Shown here: piece by piece, positions 39,958-41,105 of the stretch | Position numbering within the stretch: the first letter of the stretch is position 1 | Layout: each line of letters starts with the position of its first letter | NCBI GenBank assembly: GCA_013115135.1 | Contig: JABANP010000473.1 | Coordinates: forward strand, 1 to 41,105 | Source of the DNA: Perkinsus olseni | Taxonomy: Eukaryota > Perkinsozoa > Perkinsida > Perkinsidae | DNA: 41,105 bases | Direction of reading: 5' to 3' | Notes under the pieces: generated by a model | Told to the model about the DNA's origin: nothing | Database searches by the model: none | Seen by the model: only the letters and a program-made list of their open reading frames with translations | Made by a program: the position numbers and the translations under genes

Positions 39958-41105
39958 ATGTCGAGAACAATTCTACCAAGGTGGTTGGTCTTCATATTAT
40001 TGTTACGTTCTGTACTGTCTACTCCAGCAGATTGGTGTGAAAAAAATGAAGCGACTGATATTATCGATTCTGTATGTTATCCCAATATGTTGCCTCCTGG
40101 ACATATCACCATGGATGCGTTCAGCATTGACTCACAAGGCCGATGGTATATTGCGGGTTCGTCTGATGTTGATAACGTGCCATTTTTGTGGCGAGTGTCC
40201 AGCGCGCTTGATTCGTACGAAGTCCTTGCCGAAGGTGACAAGTTCATCGACATTCAAGTTAGTCTAGATGGTTCTGCCGTTTTTGCTGTTACAGCGAAAT
40301 CGGCAATTCGCTCGTATGATACTGCTTTGAAAAACGAGTATGATTTGATCGAAGCTGAAGATACCAGCTTCTCGTGGAGTGGTGTAGCCTATGATGATTC
40401 TACTGGTATCCTGTTCGCTGCAGCTTCGAAGAAGAATGCGGTGTACCAATACACGCAAGGTGATGGTCAGTGGTCTACGCGTGTATTGGCAGCCGGTAAT
40501 CCCTCCGGTGAAGCCTTGGACACGGCTGATGGGCTGAACAACCCTACTGTTGTCCGCTGGTATGATGGTTATCTATTCATACGTGTTTTTGATGGAGTGT
40601 GGCAATGGAAGCCATTCGACTCCGCGGCGACTCAGACCTTCGGCGGAATCTATGTTTATGGTCAGCGGGGTCTCACAGTTTCGCCTGATAACTTCGTTTA
40701 TTACAGCAAAACTAATAACAAGGTTTACCGTAAACCGATCTCGAACCCTCCAGATGGTCCTGGTGATATATTTGCCGGAGCTTGTGGATGCGGCCCGGAA
40801 TCGAATCAACTCTGTAACAGTCTGGAGAGCAACTTGGTTACGTTTACACCTAGTGGGCAAGTTATCATTCAAGATTACCCAGAATTATACGGCAACCCTG
40901 AGGATCTTTCTTTCCGTTTAGTGAGTTGGAGTCCTCACAAGTTATCCATACCTCCATGTTACGGCAGCTCTACAATAAGTGGTCCTGTGACTAGTACTAC
41001 TACAACTAGTGGTCCTGTGACTAGTACTACTACAACTAGTGGTCCTGTGACTAGTACCACTACAACTAGTGGTCCTGTGACTAGTACTACTACAACTAGT
41101 GGTCC
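39958..41105 (+). CDS. Secreted propeller-like protein with Thr/Ser repeat stalk (3' end outside window)
   Basis: Open from ATG 39958 to the window end, 382 codons and still open. The signal peptide is MSRTILPRWLVFILLLRSVL, cleavage near STPA. Residues 25-340 are beta-rich and resemble an NHL/SMP-30-type propeller, with repeated blade-like pieces (SIDSQGRWYIAG, VSLDGSAVFAVT, YDDSTGILFAAA, VRWYDGYLFIR, VSPDNFVYYS); this is fold guesswork, not a family match. There are six cysteines (27, 40, 276, 278, 286, 334). From residue 342 a 10-residue repeat GPVTSTTTTS runs four full times into the edge, mucin-like and likely O-glycosylated. A CCTCAG acceptor lies 17 nt before the ATG (39940). Probably a surface or secreted protein; its C-terminus (anchor or not) is unseen. 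Confidence 0.85.
   Translation, partial: MSRTILPRWLVFILLLRSVLSTPADWCEKNEATDIIDSVCYPNMLPPGHITMDAFSIDSQGRWYIAGSSDVDNVPFLWRVSSALDSYEVLAEGDKFIDIQVSLDGSAVFAVTAKSAIRSYDTALKNEYDLIEAEDTSFSWSGVAYDDSTGILFAAASKKNAVYQYTQGDGQWSTRVLAAGNPSGEALDTADGLNNPTVVRWYDGYLFIRVFDGVWQWKPFDSAATQTFGGIYVYGQRGLTVSPDNFVYYSKTNNKVYRKPISNPPDGPGDIFAGACGCGPESNQLCNSLESNLVTFTPSGQVIIQDYPELYGNPEDLSFRLVSWSPHKLSIPPCYGSSTISGPVTSTTTTSGPVTSTTTTSGPVTSTTTTSGPVTSTTTTSG
40981..41105 (+). repeat. 30-bp coding tandem repeat
   Basis: The unit starts GGTCCTGTGACTAGTACTAC and is 30 bp, four copies plus five bases. It is nearly identical at DNA level (one T/C change at 41058), so it was homogenised recently or is expanding. It encodes the Thr/Ser stalk of the gene starting at 39958. 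Confidence 0.97.

Noticed and set aside
39764..40267. 167-codon frame ending at 40267
   Set aside because: It is a shadow of the true frame starting at ATG 39958, which stays open to the window end and has a signal peptide and repeats.

Overview
This is a nuclear window from a eukaryote, not a prokaryote. Three same-strand genes have many short GT-AG introns, there are nuclear-type tRNA genes, and the rest is repeats and decayed sequence. The gene style (short dense introns, intronless secreted paralogues next to intron-rich housekeeping genes, AG acceptors close before start codons) suggests an alveolate protist, most plausibly a Perkinsus-like perkinsozoan. That is inference: no rRNA or spliced-leader gene is present to prove it. 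LAYOUT. 1-9 kb: a repeat-rich, segmentally duplicated region with two intronless secreted paralogues (2490-3227 and 7664-8401), a signal-peptide remnant (4158-4250), a ~400-bp repeat in two copies and a ~180-bp element in two copies. 9.2-10.9 kb: a decayed retroelement gag with a zinc-knuckle remnant and a 19-bp minisatellite. 11-12.6 kb: second copies of the repeats, with perfect palindromes. 12.75-17.1 kb (minus): a broken coiled-coil gene with an intact tRNA-Val inside. 18.6-19.4 kb: a third, more diverged secreted paralogue. 19.4-21.8 kb: no recognised gene; an ACGCGT-rich palindrome cluster. 21.9-33.6 kb (minus): three head-to-tail intron-rich genes, in transcription order a GPR180/TMEM145-like seven-helix membrane protein, an FtsH-like AAA ATPase without a peptidase domain, and D-2-hydroxyglutarate dehydrogenase. 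34-39.9 kb: mostly unassigned, with a duplicated exon of the seven-helix gene and a 40-bp satellite. 39.96 kb to the end: the 5' part of a secreted propeller-like protein with a Thr/Ser repeat stalk, open at the window edge. GENE MODELS. I spliced D2HGDH by hand into 12 exons totalling 1575 nt (524 codons plus stop, close to the ~520-residue family size). The FtsH-like protein comes to about 506 codons. The last nine exons of the seven-helix gene give 312 codons. All junctions keep phase. MOST INTERESTING. (i) Several 48-60-nt introns in different genes share a 17-nt core, and other introns share further cores, in both orientations: introner-like families. (ii) One 106-nt intron is essentially a tRNA-Lys(UUU) copy with splice sites attached; another intron hosts an intact tRNA-Lys(CUU). 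(iii) At least 20 perfect inverted repeats have a single-base centre (arms up to 22 bp), and one centre coincides with the edge of a repeat copy. (iv) The FtsH relative ends shortly after the AAA module.
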